Assembly (NCBI GenBank): GCA_964247695.1
Contig: CAXTVI010000006.1
Coordinates: forward strand, 1 to 64,000
Source of the DNA: Lichenicoccus sp964247695
Lineage (GTDB): Bacteria; Pseudomonadota; Alphaproteobacteria; Acetobacterales; Acetobacteraceae
Reading direction: 5' to 3'
Length of the DNA stretch: 64,000 bases
How positions within the stretch are numbered: position 1 is the first letter of the stretch; the number at the start of each line of letters is the position of its first letter. The notes beneath the pieces are model-generated. The model did no database searches, was not told where the DNA came from, and saw only the letters and a program-made list of their open reading frames with translations. Position numbers and translations under genes: made by a program. Below, piece by piece: positions 42,718 through 51,499 of this stretch.

Positions 42718-44258
42718 TCCTCGCCCTCCTCGCACCGAGGCCTCCGCCGCCCGGGCCGGATGGCGCCCCTCCCGCCGGGCCGCCGCCCCTGACCTGGCTG
42801 ACCCTGCTCGGCCTCTCCGGAGCCGTGCTCGCCGCCTTTGCCTCGTACCTCGCGACCCGGCTGACCAGCTTCGCGCTGGCCGACCTCACCGGCGGCTTCG
42901 GCGTCGGCCCGGACGAGGCGGCGTGGGTCGCGAATGCCTACAACGTCGCCGAGATCGCCGTCGTGCCCCTCGCGCCCTGGCTCGCGAGCATCGTCTCGCC
43001 ACGCCGCGCCATCGCCTTTTCGATCGCGCTGCTGACCGTCGCCAGCGCCGCCTGCCCCGGAGCCGGGGATTATCGCGGGCTGATCGCGCTGCGCTTCCTG
43101 CAGGGCCTGGGCGGCGGCGCTCTGATCCCGCTGCTGCTCGGCACCGTGCTGCGCTTCACCCCACTGCACCAGCGCGTGGTGGGCTTCGCGTTCTACGCCC
43201 TGGTGACCACTGCGACACCGCTGCTTTCGGAGACCCTGTCCGGCATCGTCACCGAGACCCTCGGCTGGCAGCCGGTCTACTACCTGAACCTGCTGATCTC
43301 GCCGCTTGCCCTGGTGCTGGTGCTGATCGGGCTGCCGGTCGAGCCGCTCAAGCCCGAGGGCCTGGCGAGTGCGGACTATCCCGGCATGCTGCTGCTGGCG
43401 GTGTGCGCGTCCACGCTGACCACGGCGCTGGATCTCGGCCAGCGGCTCGACTGGTTCGACAGCTCGCTGATCACCGCGCTGTTCGTCGCCTCCGTGCTGC
43501 TGCTCGCCGCCTTCGTGGTCTGGGAGCTCAGCATCGAGAAGCCGCTGATCCGCCTCAGCCTGTTGCGCGGCCGCAACCTCGTCTGCGGCCTGCTGCTGAT
43601 CATCCCGTTCAGCTTCTCGCTGCTGGTGACATCGAACGTGGTGGCGCAGTTCGGCATCCAGGTGCGCGGCTACCGGCAGTTGCAGGTCGGCGAGATCCTG
43701 CTCTGGGCGGCCCTGATCCAGCTCGCGGTGTGTGCCGCGACCCCGTTCCTGATGCGCCGGATCGACGCGCGCGTGGTGCTCGGGTGCGGCCTTGCCCTGG
43801 TGGCGCTCGGCTGCCGGCTCGCCACCTTCATCGACAGCGACTGGAGTGTTCCCGACCTGCTGCCGTCCTCGATCCTCGTCGCCTGCGGCCAGCCGCTGGT
43901 CATGGTGGGGCTGCTGCTGACCGCTACCTCGACCCTGCAGCCGCAGGACGCGCTGGCCGGCTCGACGCTGTTCAACATCGTGCGCACCATCGCCGGCACG
44001 GTCGGCGGCGCCATCGTCGGCGCGGTGCTGACGGTGCGCGAGCGCGTGCACTCGGCGGCGCTGGCCGACCATCTGGTCCGTGGCGCCCAATCCACGCTGG
44101 CCGGCGGCAGCCCGGCCACGCTGGCGGCCCATCTGCGCACGCAATCCACCGTCATGGCGACGGCGGATGCCTACGGCATGCTGGGCACGATCGCGACCGT
44201 GGGGCTACTGGTCTCGCTGGCGATCGCAGAGATCCGGATCGCCCGGAGGCCGGCATGA
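42714..44258 (+). CDS. MFS transporter, DHA2/EmrB-type multidrug pump
   Basis: A 514-residue inner-membrane pump with about 14 membrane segments. After a Pro-rich cytoplasmic N terminus, TWLTLLGLSGAVLAAFASYLATRLTSFALADLTGGFGVGPDEAAWVANAYNVAEIAVVPL resembles EmrB, and LRFLQGLGGGALIPLLLGTVLRF is motif C-like. It is coupled by ATGA overlap to the adaptor upstream and the channel downstream, so an EmrAB-TolC-type complex is expected. Substrate unknown. Confidence 0.9.
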   Translation: MILALLAPRPPPPGPDGAPPAGPPPLTWLTLLGLSGAVLAAFASYLATRLTSFALADLTGGFGVGPDEAAWVANAYNVAEIAVVPLAPWLASIVSPRRAIAFSIALLTVASAACPGAGDYRGLIALRFLQGLGGGALIPLLLGTVLRFTPLHQRVVGFAFYALVTTATPLLSETLSGIVTETLGWQPVYYLNLLISPLALVLVLIGLPVEPLKPEGLASADYPGMLLLAVCASTLTTALDLGQRLDWFDSSLITALFVASVLLLAAFVVWELSIEKPLIRLSLLRGRNLVCGLLLIIPFSFSLLVTSNVVAQFGIQVRGYRQLQVGEILLWAALIQLAVCAATPFLMRRIDARVVLGCGLALVALGCRLATFIDSDWSVPDLLPSSILVACGQPLVMVGLLLTATSTLQPQDALAGSTLFNIVRTIAGTVGGAIVGAVLTVRERVHSAALADHLVRGAQSTLAGGSPATLAAHLRTQSTVMATADAYGMLGTIATVGLLVSLAIAEIRIARRPA

Positions 44259-45634
44259 GCGTGATCGGCAGGTGGTGCGCAATGGTGCTGGTTGCGGCCT
44301 GCAGCCTGGCGTTGCCGGCCCGGGCAGCCCCGCTCGATGCGCCGTTCGCCGATGCCCTCGCCGAGGCCTACCTCACCAATCCGCAGCTCGCCACCGAACG
44401 GCAGCGCCTGCGCGAGATCGACGAGGGGGTGCCGCGCGCCCTGGCCGGCTGGCGTCCGCAGGTCGCCATCACGGCCGACGCCGGCGCCTCCGCGCAGTTT
44501 GACAATCTCGACACGCAGCACGATCCCGAGCGCCGGCTGCCACAGGCGGCAATCGGCTCGATCACCCAGCCAATCTATACCGGCGGCCAGGTGCGGGCGC
44601 AGGTGGCGCAGGCCGAGGCGCTGGTGCGGGCGCAGCGGGCGGCGCTGCAGGCCAGCGAGACCGCGGTGCTGCTCGCCGCCGCCACCGCCTATCTCGACGT
44701 CGCGCGCGACCAGATGATCGTCACCCTGAACCGGCGTCAGGACACCGTGCTGGAACGATCGCTGCATGCGAGCGCGCTCGCCGCCGCCGCCGGTGCGTTG
44801 ACCGAGGCCGACGTCGCCCAGGGCCGTGCCCGGCTCGCCGACCAGCGCTCGGCGACAGCCATGGTAGAGGGCGAACTGGGCCAGTCGCGCGCGGTGTTCG
44901 AGCAGCAGGTCGGCCGGCCACCAGGAGTGCTCGCGATCCCGGCGCTGCTGCCGGCGGTGCCGGGCGAGGCTGCCCGTATCCTCGACCTTGCCGCGACGGC
45001 AAACTTCGACGTGGCCGAGGCGCGCCTCGCGCTGCAGGCCAGTGAAGCCGGCATCGACATCGTGCGCGCCGGGCTGCTGCCGAAGATCTCGATCGTCGTC
45101 GAGGGCGAGCGGTTCCGGGAGATCGACGTCCAGCAACTGCACCAGCGCGACAACATCGCCGAGAGCCTGCTGGAGCTGACGCTGCCGCTGTACCAGGGCG
45201 GCGGCGTCGCCGCCGACACGCGGCGCGCCAAGGAGGCGGCGCAGCGCGGCGTCCTGCAGGTCGACACGGTGCTGCGCATGACCCGGCAGCAGGCGATGAC
45301 CGCCATAGATCTGGCCGCGGCAGCCGACCGGCGGGTGGCGCAGCAGCAGGTCTCGATCGACGCCAACATCGTGGCGGAGCGCGGCGTCGCGCGCCAGCAA
45401 TCGGTCGGGGCACGGACGGTGATCGAGGTGCTGAACGCGCAGCAGGAGTTGCTCGCCGCCCGCGTCAACCTGGTCAGCGCGCTGCGCGACCGTGCGGTGG
45501 CGCGGCTGCAGGTGCTCGCGGTCACCGGTGGCCTCAGCGCCACCGGTCTGGACCTCCCGGTGCCGCTCTACGACCCGGAGGCGCACTACCGGCGCACGCG
45601 AAACCGCTGGTACGGGACCGAGCCGGCTCGTTAG
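44255..45634 (+). CDS. TolC-family outer-membrane channel
   Basis: A 459-residue outer-membrane factor with a cleavable signal peptide (ends ALPARA, about residue 24) and no lipobox, unlike the other channel in this window. The TolC pattern is seen: FADALAEAYLTNPQLATERQRLREIDEGVPRALAGWRPQVAITADAG, SITQPIYTGGQVRAQVAQAEALVRAQRAAL, and in the second repeat ELTLPLYQGGGVAADTRRAKEAAQRGVLQVDTVLRMTRQQAMTAIDLAAAADRR with ARTVIEVLNAQQELLAARVNLVSALRD. Last gene of the operon; ends four bases from pgk. Confidence 0.92.
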   Translation: MSVIGRWCAMVLVAACSLALPARAAPLDAPFADALAEAYLTNPQLATERQRLREIDEGVPRALAGWRPQVAITADAGASAQFDNLDTQHDPERRLPQAAIGSITQPIYTGGQVRAQVAQAEALVRAQRAALQASETAVLLAAATAYLDVARDQMIVTLNRRQDTVLERSLHASALAAAAGALTEADVAQGRARLADQRSATAMVEGELGQSRAVFEQQVGRPPGVLAIPALLPAVPGEAARILDLAATANFDVAEARLALQASEAGIDIVRAGLLPKISIVVEGERFREIDVQQLHQRDNIAESLLELTLPLYQGGGVAADTRRAKEAAQRGVLQVDTVLRMTRQQAMTAIDLAAAADRRVAQQQVSIDANIVAERGVARQQSVGARTVIEVLNAQQELLAARVNLVSALRDRAVARLQVLAVTGGLSATGLDLPVPLYDPEAHYRRTRNRWYGTEPAR

Positions 45635-45638
45635 AGCT

Positions 45639-46898
45639 TCAGCGCGGCAGCACGATGCCGGCCAGCGCGTCCAGCGCCTGGATGCCCGGCAGGACCTTGC
45701 CTTCCAGCCATTCCAGGAAGGCGCCCCCGGCGGTCGAGACATAGGACATCTTGTCCATCACCCCGGCCTGGCGCAGTGCCGAAACCGTATCGCCACCGCC
45801 GGCCACCGAGCGCAGCGTGCCGGCTTCGGTGAGGGAGGCGACTACCTGCGCCAGCGCCTTGGTGCCGGCATCGAAAGGCGGGGTCTCGAAGGCGCCCATC
45901 GGGCCGTTCCAGACCAGGGTCCGCAACTGGCCGATGCGCCGGCTCAGCAGCGCCACCGTCTCCGGTCCGCAATCGAGGATCATCGCATCCGCCGGCACCT
46001 CGGCGATCGGCACCGTGCGGGTCGCGGCGTGCGCCTTGAACTCGGTCGCGGTGACGGCATCGACCGGTAGCAGGATCTCGCAGCCGCGGGCGCGGGCCTG
46101 CTCCAGGATCGAGCGCGCGGTGTCGTGCATGCCCGGCTCCTGCAGCGAGCGCCCGACCTCGATGCCCTGCGCGGCAAGGAAGGTGTTGGCCATCGCGCCG
46201 CCGATGATCAGCACGTCGACGCGCCCGAGGATGTTGCCGATCAGGTCGAGCTTGGTGGAGACCTTGGCACCGCCGACGATGGCGCCGACCGGCCGCTCCG
46301 GATGCTCGAGTGCCAGGGTCAGCGCCGTCAGCTCGGCCTGCATCAGCCGGCCGGCATGCGCGGGCAGGTGGCGCGCCACCCCCTCCGTGCTGGCATGCGC
46401 GCGATGCGCCGCCGAAAATGCGTCGTTGACGTAGAGATCCGCAAGTGCTGCCAGCGACCGCGCCATCTCCGGATCGTTGGCCTCCTCGCCGGCATGGTAG
46501 CGGGTGTTCTCCAGCACCAGCACGTCGCCGTCCTGCAGTGCGGCCACCGCCGCCTCTGCCTCCGGGCCGATGCAGTCGGCGGCGAAACGCACCGGATGGC
46601 CGAGCACGCCGGCCAGCGCCTCGCCGATCGGCGCAAGCGACATCGACGGCACCCGCACGCCCTTCGGCCGGTCGAAATGGCTGACCACGATGACACGCGC
46701 GCCCTGGTCGGCGAGTTCGCGGATCGTCGGCGTCAGCCGGTCGAGGCGGGTGAGGTCGGTGATCCGGCCGTCCCGCACCGGCACGTTGAGGTCGGCGCGC
46801 AGCAGTACGCGCTTCCCCTTGCAGTCGAGCTGGTCGATGGTCCGGAACGCGGCCTTCTTCTCCTCCGGAACAGTGGGAGTGGCAGGATCGGGCACCAT
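45639..46898 (-). CDS. pgk: Phosphoglycerate kinase
   Basis: A 419-residue glycolytic enzyme: 1,3-bisphosphoglycerate + ADP to 3-phosphoglycerate + ATP. Marks: GKRVLLRADLNVPVRDGRITD, SHFDRPKG, LENTRYHAGEEANDPEMARSLAALADLYVNDAFSAAHR, VGGAKVSTKLDLIGNIL, WNGPMGAFETPPFD and VAGGGDTVSALRQAGVMDKMSYVSTAGGAFLEWLEG. All substrate loops are intact. ATG 46898 overlaps the TGA of gap by one base (TGATG). Third gene of the tkt-gap-pgk operon. Confidence 0.97.
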   Translation of the reverse strand: MVPDPATPTVPEEKKAAFRTIDQLDCKGKRVLLRADLNVPVRDGRITDLTRLDRLTPTIRELADQGARVIVVSHFDRPKGVRVPSMSLAPIGEALAGVLGHPVRFAADCIGPEAEAAVAALQDGDVLVLENTRYHAGEEANDPEMARSLAALADLYVNDAFSAAHRAHASTEGVARHLPAHAGRLMQAELTALTLALEHPERPVGAIVGGAKVSTKLDLIGNILGRVDVLIIGGAMANTFLAAQGIEVGRSLQEPGMHDTARSILEQARARGCEILLPVDAVTATEFKAHAATRTVPIAEVPADAMILDCGPETVALLSRRIGQLRTLVWNGPMGAFETPPFDAGTKALAQVVASLTEAGTLRSVAGGGDTVSALRQAGVMDKMSYVSTAGGAFLEWLEGKVLPGIQALDALAGIVLPR

Positions 46899-47917
46899 CA
46901 GAGGCTGCCGAACACCGCGGCGGTGTCCGCCATGCGGTTCGAGAAGCCCCACTCGTTGTCGTACCAGCCGCACACCCGCACCAGCTTGCCGCCATCGATC
47001 AGCGCGGTCTGCGTGGCGTCGAACGAGCAGGACGCCACCACGTGGTTGAAGTCGCTGCTGACGCAGGGATCGGTGCTGTAGACCAGGATGTGCTTCATCG
47101 CACCCTCGGCGGCGTCGCGGAACAGGTTGTTCACCTCGGCGACGCTGCCCGGCACCGTGCGCGGCACGAAGTCGAGCGACACCAGCGAGACATTCGGCGT
47201 CGGCACCCGGATCGCGGTGCCGTCCAGCTTGCCCTTGAGCTGCGGCAGCACCAGGCCCACGGCACGCGCCGCCCCGGTGCTGGTCGGGATCATGTTGAGT
47301 GCTGCGGCGCGGGCGCGGTGCGGGTCCTTGTGCAGCGTGTCCACCGTGCGCTGGTCGCCGGTGTAGCTGTGGATGGTCACCATGTAGCCGCGCTCGATGC
47401 CGTATGCGTCGTCCAGCACCTTGGCCATCGGAGCGAGGCAGTTGGTGGTGCAGGACGCATTCGAGATGACCGTCATCTCGCGGGTGATGGTGTCGTGGTT
47501 CACGCCGAAGACGATCGTGGCGTCGACGCCGTCCGCGGGTGCGGAGACCAGCACCTTGCGGGCGCCCGCGGTGATGAGCTGCGACGCGGCCTCCTTCTTG
47601 GTGAACAGGCCGGTGCATTCCATCGCCACGTCGACGCCCTGGTACGGCACCTTCTGCGGGTCACGCTCGGCCGAGACCTTGATCGGACCGTAGGTGCGTC
47701 CCTGCGCCTCGATGGTGATGGTGTCGCCCTCGGCGCTCACCTTGCCCGGAAACCGGCCATGCACGCTGTCGTAGCGCAGCAGGTGGGCATTGTCCGACAC
47801 CGAGCCGAGGTCGTTGATCGCGACCACTTCCACGTCGGTGCGGCCGCTCTCGACGATGCCGCGCAGAACCAGGCGGCCGATGCGTCCGAAGCCGTTGATG
47901 GCAACCTTCACAGGCAT
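46898..47917 (-). CDS. gap: Glyceraldehyde-3-phosphate dehydrogenase, type I
   Basis: A 339-residue GAPDH. NAD-binding INGFGRIGRLVLRG, catalytic Cys156 in ISNASCTTNCLAPM, His in the HSYTGDQRTVDTLHKDPHRARAAA block, and WYDNEWGFSNRM at the C terminus. Lies between the transketolase-like gene (its ATG overlaps that stop by 10 bases) and pgk, the arrangement found in alphaproteobacteria. Confidence 0.97.
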   Translation of the reverse strand: MPVKVAINGFGRIGRLVLRGIVESGRTDVEVVAINDLGSVSDNAHLLRYDSVHGRFPGKVSAEGDTITIEAQGRTYGPIKVSAERDPQKVPYQGVDVAMECTGLFTKKEAASQLITAGARKVLVSAPADGVDATIVFGVNHDTITREMTVISNASCTTNCLAPMAKVLDDAYGIERGYMVTIHSYTGDQRTVDTLHKDPHRARAAALNMIPTSTGAARAVGLVLPQLKGKLDGTAIRVPTPNVSLVSLDFVPRTVPGSVAEVNNLFRDAAEGAMKHILVYSTDPCVSSDFNHVVASCSFDATQTALIDGGKLVRVCGWYDNEWGFSNRMADTAAVFGSL

Positions 47918-49917
47918 TGCGTTGAACCTTTCAGTGCTGGTCGAGCCTCGTGCGGCTCGACGATTGGTGTCCTGCCGGCCTCCGGTCGTCCGGATGCCCG
48001 CAGCCTGCGATGCACACGCTCCGCCACCGCCTCCGGGGTGATGCCGGACTGCCGGTAGAGCTCGTCCGCCGCCGCTGGCACGCCGAACTCGTCCATTCCG
48101 ATGAAGACGCCGTCCGCCCCGAGCCAGCGCTCCCAGCCGAAGCCCGACGCCGCCTCGATGCCGATGCGCGGCGCCGTGCCCAGGATCGCCTCACGATAGG
48201 CCGGGCTTTGCCGCGAGAACAGCTCCCAGCAGGGCAGCGACACCACGGCGGCCGCAATCTGCCGGCGCGCGAGGCGCAGCCGGGCGGCGAGGGCCACCGT
48301 CAGCTCCGGCCCGGTCGCGATCAATGTCACGTCCCGGCGCGACGCATGCGTCACGGTGGGCCTACCGGTGTCGCGCGCGTCGGCCTCCGCCACCACGTAG
48401 CCGCCGCGCGCGCAGGCATTGCCGGCACTCCGACGCGGCGTCGCCGCCCGGTCGCGGTCGGCCGGCGCCGCGATCACGCTCGGGCCGTCGGTGCGATGCA
48501 AGGCGAGGTCCCAGCACTCCATCAGCTCGATCGCGTCGGCGGGCCGGAACACCGCCACGTTCGGCATCGCGCGCAGGCTGGCCAGCTGCTCCACCGGCTG
48601 CCAGGCAGCGCCGTCCTCGCCCAGCGCCAGCCCGTCATCGGTCAGCAGGTGGATGACCTGCCGGCGCATCAGCGCGCCGAGCCGCAACGCCGGCCGCATG
48701 CGGTCCACCGAGATGAAGGAGGCGGTGCCGCAGGCGATCAGGCCGCCATGCAGCGCCACCCCGTTGAGCAGCGCGGCCATCGCGTGCTCCTGGGTGCCGA
48801 AGCAGAGCCGCCGGCCGATCTGCAGCGCCGGCTCGCTGCGCTGGCCGCCCGGCGCGGAGGAGGCGCCGACGAACTCCGGCAGCAGGTCGAGCAGGGCCTC
48901 GACCGAGCCGCGCGGCGATCCGGGGCCGCCGGTCAGCGGCTCCTCCAGGTGCCGGAAGGCGCCGCGCCAGTCGCGTCGCCAGTGCGGCGGCAACTGCCCG
49001 GCGATGACACGCTCGAATTCCTGGCGCTGGCGGTGCCGCACCAGGCGCTTGAGCCAGCTCCGGCGCGCCGCAGCACCCCGGCTGCCGCATTCCCGCCACA
49101 CGCGTGGCGCGGCCGGCGCAGCGCTCTCCCGCTTGGCATTTCTATCTTCGCCCACCCGGCAGGCGATCAGGTTCGGCCGCCGGCTGCGCAAGGCGCCGGC
49201 CAGCGCCTGGGCCAGCGCCTCCGGATCATGCCCGTCGATGCTGCGCACCGACCAGCCGCAGGCCGCGAAACGAGCCATCGGACCACCGGTCTCGCTGCCG
49301 GCGGCACCGGCCGCGTCCATCTCGAACAGCACGCAGAGCCGGTCGAGACGGAGCTGTCCCGCGAGTGCCGCGGCCTCCAGCGCGACACCGGCGGCGAGGT
49401 CGGTCTCGCACGCCAGCACCCAGGTGCGATGATCGACCAGCGAGTGGCCGAAGCGGGCAGCCAGCAGCCGCTCGGCCAGCGCCATGCCAGCCCCGGTCGC
49501 GATGCCCTGGCCAGCCGGTCCGACCGCCATCTCCACCCCCGGATGCTGGCCGAAGCCGAACATTGGCGCGTCCGACGCCACCTGGTCGCCGGTCAGGCCG
49601 AGGAGGGCGCGCAGCAGGGGTGCGAAGCGGGCGCCGGACACGACGAAGCGGTCGCGGTCCGGCCAGTGCGGGTCGGCGGCGTCGAACCTGAGGACGCGGC
49701 TCCAGAGCAGGCTCGCGACGTCAGCCATGCCGAGCCCGGGCGCCATCCCGGGACCGGTGCCGGCCTGGCCTTGCGGCTGGCGCGCCACGGCGAGGCGCAG
49801 GGCCGCCGCCAGGGCTTGCGCGTTGGCGCCGGCGTCCCGGGCGATCCTGTCGCCGAACTCGTCCGGGATCTTGCCCGGCGCCTTGGAACGGTGCTCCAGG
49901 AGCAGGTCTGCATCCAT
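47908..49917 (-). CDS. Transketolase-like protein lacking catalytic residues (probable pseudoenzyme)
   Basis: A 669-residue protein aligned along its whole length with transketolase and lacking stops or frameshifts. Yet the active-site motifs are changed: the SGHPG region is TGPGM (residues 54-58), SNGHG is SGARF (94-98), the TPP-binding GDG is CET (170-172), the DDNxISIDG loop is EMDAAGAAG (199-207), and DGPTHQP is DGAAWQP (435-441). Kept are GMADVASLLW, the FGHSLVDHRT block, FGTQEHAM with Glu377, and the C-terminal domain. It should not bind TPP normally. In related genomes a working tkt starts this operon, so this is perhaps a regulatory or structural relic while another tkt serves elsewhere. 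Confidence 0.85.
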   Translation of the reverse strand: MDADLLLEHRSKAPGKIPDEFGDRIARDAGANAQALAAALRLAVARQPQGQAGTGPGMAPGLGMADVASLLWSRVLRFDAADPHWPDRDRFVVSGARFAPLLRALLGLTGDQVASDAPMFGFGQHPGVEMAVGPAGQGIATGAGMALAERLLAARFGHSLVDHRTWVLACETDLAAGVALEAAALAGQLRLDRLCVLFEMDAAGAAGSETGGPMARFAACGWSVRSIDGHDPEALAQALAGALRSRRPNLIACRVGEDRNAKRESAAPAAPRVWRECGSRGAAARRSWLKRLVRHRQRQEFERVIAGQLPPHWRRDWRGAFRHLEEPLTGGPGSPRGSVEALLDLLPEFVGASSAPGGQRSEPALQIGRRLCFGTQEHAMAALLNGVALHGGLIACGTASFISVDRMRPALRLGALMRRQVIHLLTDDGLALGEDGAAWQPVEQLASLRAMPNVAVFRPADAIELMECWDLALHRTDGPSVIAAPADRDRAATPRRSAGNACARGGYVVAEADARDTGRPTVTHASRRDVTLIATGPELTVALAARLRLARRQIAAAVVSLPCWELFSRQSPAYREAILGTAPRIGIEAASGFGWERWLGADGVFIGMDEFGVPAAADELYRQSGITPEAVAERVHRRLRASGRPEAGRTPIVEPHEARPALKGSTQCL

Positions 49918-50002
49918 GCCCTGTCGTATAGGTGGCGGGCCCCGCGCCCGGCAAGCCGGGCCCTTGTGAGGCGCTCCGGCTTCCTGCAATTTCGGCCACG
50001 AC

Positions 50003-50497
50003 ATGCCCGGCATCCCCGCTCCATTCCGACGATTCCGCTTCCTGGCCGCCGGCCTGCTGTCCCTGAGCCTGCCGGCAATCGGCCTGCTGGGGGGCTGCAA
50101 GCTGGTCGACCAGCGCACCTTCGACCGCAATGCCGGCCGCAAGCCGGTGGCGCATGCGCCGGTGGTGGCCAAGGCCGGGCCGCCGCCGGTGCCGCCGCTG
50201 CTGGTGGTGCCGACCCGGGAGCCGCCGGAGGACTGGCAACCGCGCCTGAATGCCGCGGTGCACGAGGCGCTCGCCCGCAAGCCGAACGTGCTGTTCACCG
50301 TGCAGAGCGTCGCCCGGGCCGAGCCGGGCTCGGATGCGCAGGCGCAGGCGACGGCGCTGCGGGCGGTGATCGACAGCGAGGGCAGGGCAGTGGCGCAGGC
50401 CATCACCGCCGATGGCGCCTCCGCCGTGCAGGTCGAGATGAGCGCACTCGTCGATCCGGCCGCGAAGGACGCCGAGGTCCGGGTGTTCGTCAGGTGA
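50003..50497 (+). CDS. Hypothetical lipoprotein
   Basis: A 164-residue exported protein. Basic n-region and hydrophobic core lead to a lipobox LLGGC, with the Cys at about residue 32. The mature part has a Pro/Ala-rich linker (VAKAGPPPVPPLLVVPTREPPEDW) and a C-terminal alpha-beta region (NVLFTVQSVARAEPGSD, VQVEMSALVDPAAKDAEVRVFV). No named family. It heads a two-gene unit with the methyltransferase downstream, linked by a 14-bp tandem repeat. Divergent from tkt. Confidence 0.7.
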   Translation: MPGIPAPFRRFRFLAAGLLSLSLPAIGLLGGCKLVDQRTFDRNAGRKPVAHAPVVAKAGPPPVPPLLVVPTREPPEDWQPRLNAAVHEALARKPNVLFTVQSVARAEPGSDAQAQATALRAVIDSEGRAVAQAITADGASAVQVEMSALVDPAAKDAEVRVFVR

Positions 50498-50549
50498 GCC
50501 TGGTCCGGTGAGCCCGGTCGGATGAGCCCGGTCGCATGAGCCTGGCGGC
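50494..50549 (+). repeat. Tandem 14-bp repeat, about four units, at a stop/start junction
   Basis: Units start at 50494, 50508, 50522 and 50536, exactly 14 bases apart, with consensus RTGAGCCYGGTCSG. Each holds GTGA or ATGA. The first provides the TGA stop of the lipoprotein gene and the fourth the ATG start of the methyltransferase gene. Confidence 0.8.
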
Positions 50550-51498
50550 TCCGGCCGGGCTTCCGCGCAACGCGGCTTTGCTATCCGGCCTCGACCTCGC
50601 GCGCCTGCAGGGGGTGGAGGTCGGCCCGCTCGACCGCCCGGTGGTGACGCCGGCGCAAGGACGCATCCTCTATGTCGACCATTTCGGGACCGACTCGCTG
50701 CGCACCAAGTATGCCGGTGATCCCGGGGTGCGAACGGAGGCGCTGGCTCCCATCGGCCATGTCTGGGACCAAGGGGGCCCAGGATTGGACGGATGGTGCG
50801 AGGCGCACGGCCCGGTCGACTACATCGTGGCCTCGCATGTTGCCGAGCATGTCCCCGACCTGATCGGCTGGCTGCGCGCGCTCGCGCGGGCGCTGTCGCC
50901 TGATGGCGAGATCAGGCTCGTGCTGCCCGACCGGCGCTTCTGCTTCGACCATCACCGCGCCGAGAGCCGGCTGTCGGATCTGCTGGCGGCCGATGTCGCC
51001 GGCTGCGTGCGGCCGCCACCGGCGCGTGTCGCCGACCAGTTCCTGAATGTCGTGACGGTGGACCTGGCGGCCCTCTGGCGCGGCGAGCGTCCCGCGTCGC
51101 CCGAAATCGATGCCGGGCGTTATCGTTGGGCAGAGGCGACCTGCCGGGCCTCGATGGCGGACGGCGCCTACGAGGACGTGCATTGCTGGGTGGTGACGCC
51201 CGGTCGCTTCTGCCTGCTGCTCGCCGACCTCGCGGAGTTCGGCGTGCTTGGCCTGCGCTGCAGCCTGTTCCGCGATACCCAGCCGGGCGAGGAGGACTTC
51301 ATCGTCGGGCTGGCGCCCTGCAACGACCGCACCCCGGCGGCATCAAGTTGGCGGAAGGCGGCGGCACTGGCGGTCTCGGCGCCCCGCTCCGTGGCCACCG
51401 TCTCCCGGGCATACCGGCTCGGCAAACGGCTGGGCCGCTCGCTTCCGCCGTCGCTGCGCCGCCTGCTTGCCGGAATGGCGGACGGCGTGGGCGGATAG
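50536..51498 (+). CDS. Class I SAM-dependent methyltransferase-like protein
   Basis: A 320-residue protein. The middle (VDYIVASHVAEHVPDLIGWLRALARALSPDGEIRLVLPDRRFCFDHHR) is the typical post-motif II/III region of Methyltransf_11-type enzymes linked to cell-surface polysaccharide loci. The N-terminal SAM loop is weak: RILYVDHFGTDSLRTKY replaces the usual DxGxG. The C-terminal 60 residues are basic. Start ATG is in the last unit of the tandem repeat. Substrate unknown. Confidence 0.7.
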   Translation: MSLAAPAGLPRNAALLSGLDLARLQGVEVGPLDRPVVTPAQGRILYVDHFGTDSLRTKYAGDPGVRTEALAPIGHVWDQGGPGLDGWCEAHGPVDYIVASHVAEHVPDLIGWLRALARALSPDGEIRLVLPDRRFCFDHHRAESRLSDLLAADVAGCVRPPPARVADQFLNVVTVDLAALWRGERPASPEIDAGRYRWAEATCRASMADGAYEDVHCWVVTPGRFCLLLADLAEFGVLGLRCSLFRDTQPGEEDFIVGLAPCNDRTPAASSWRKAAALAVSAPRSVATVSRAYRLGKRLGRSLPPSLRRLLAGMADGVGG

Positions 51499-51499
51499 C

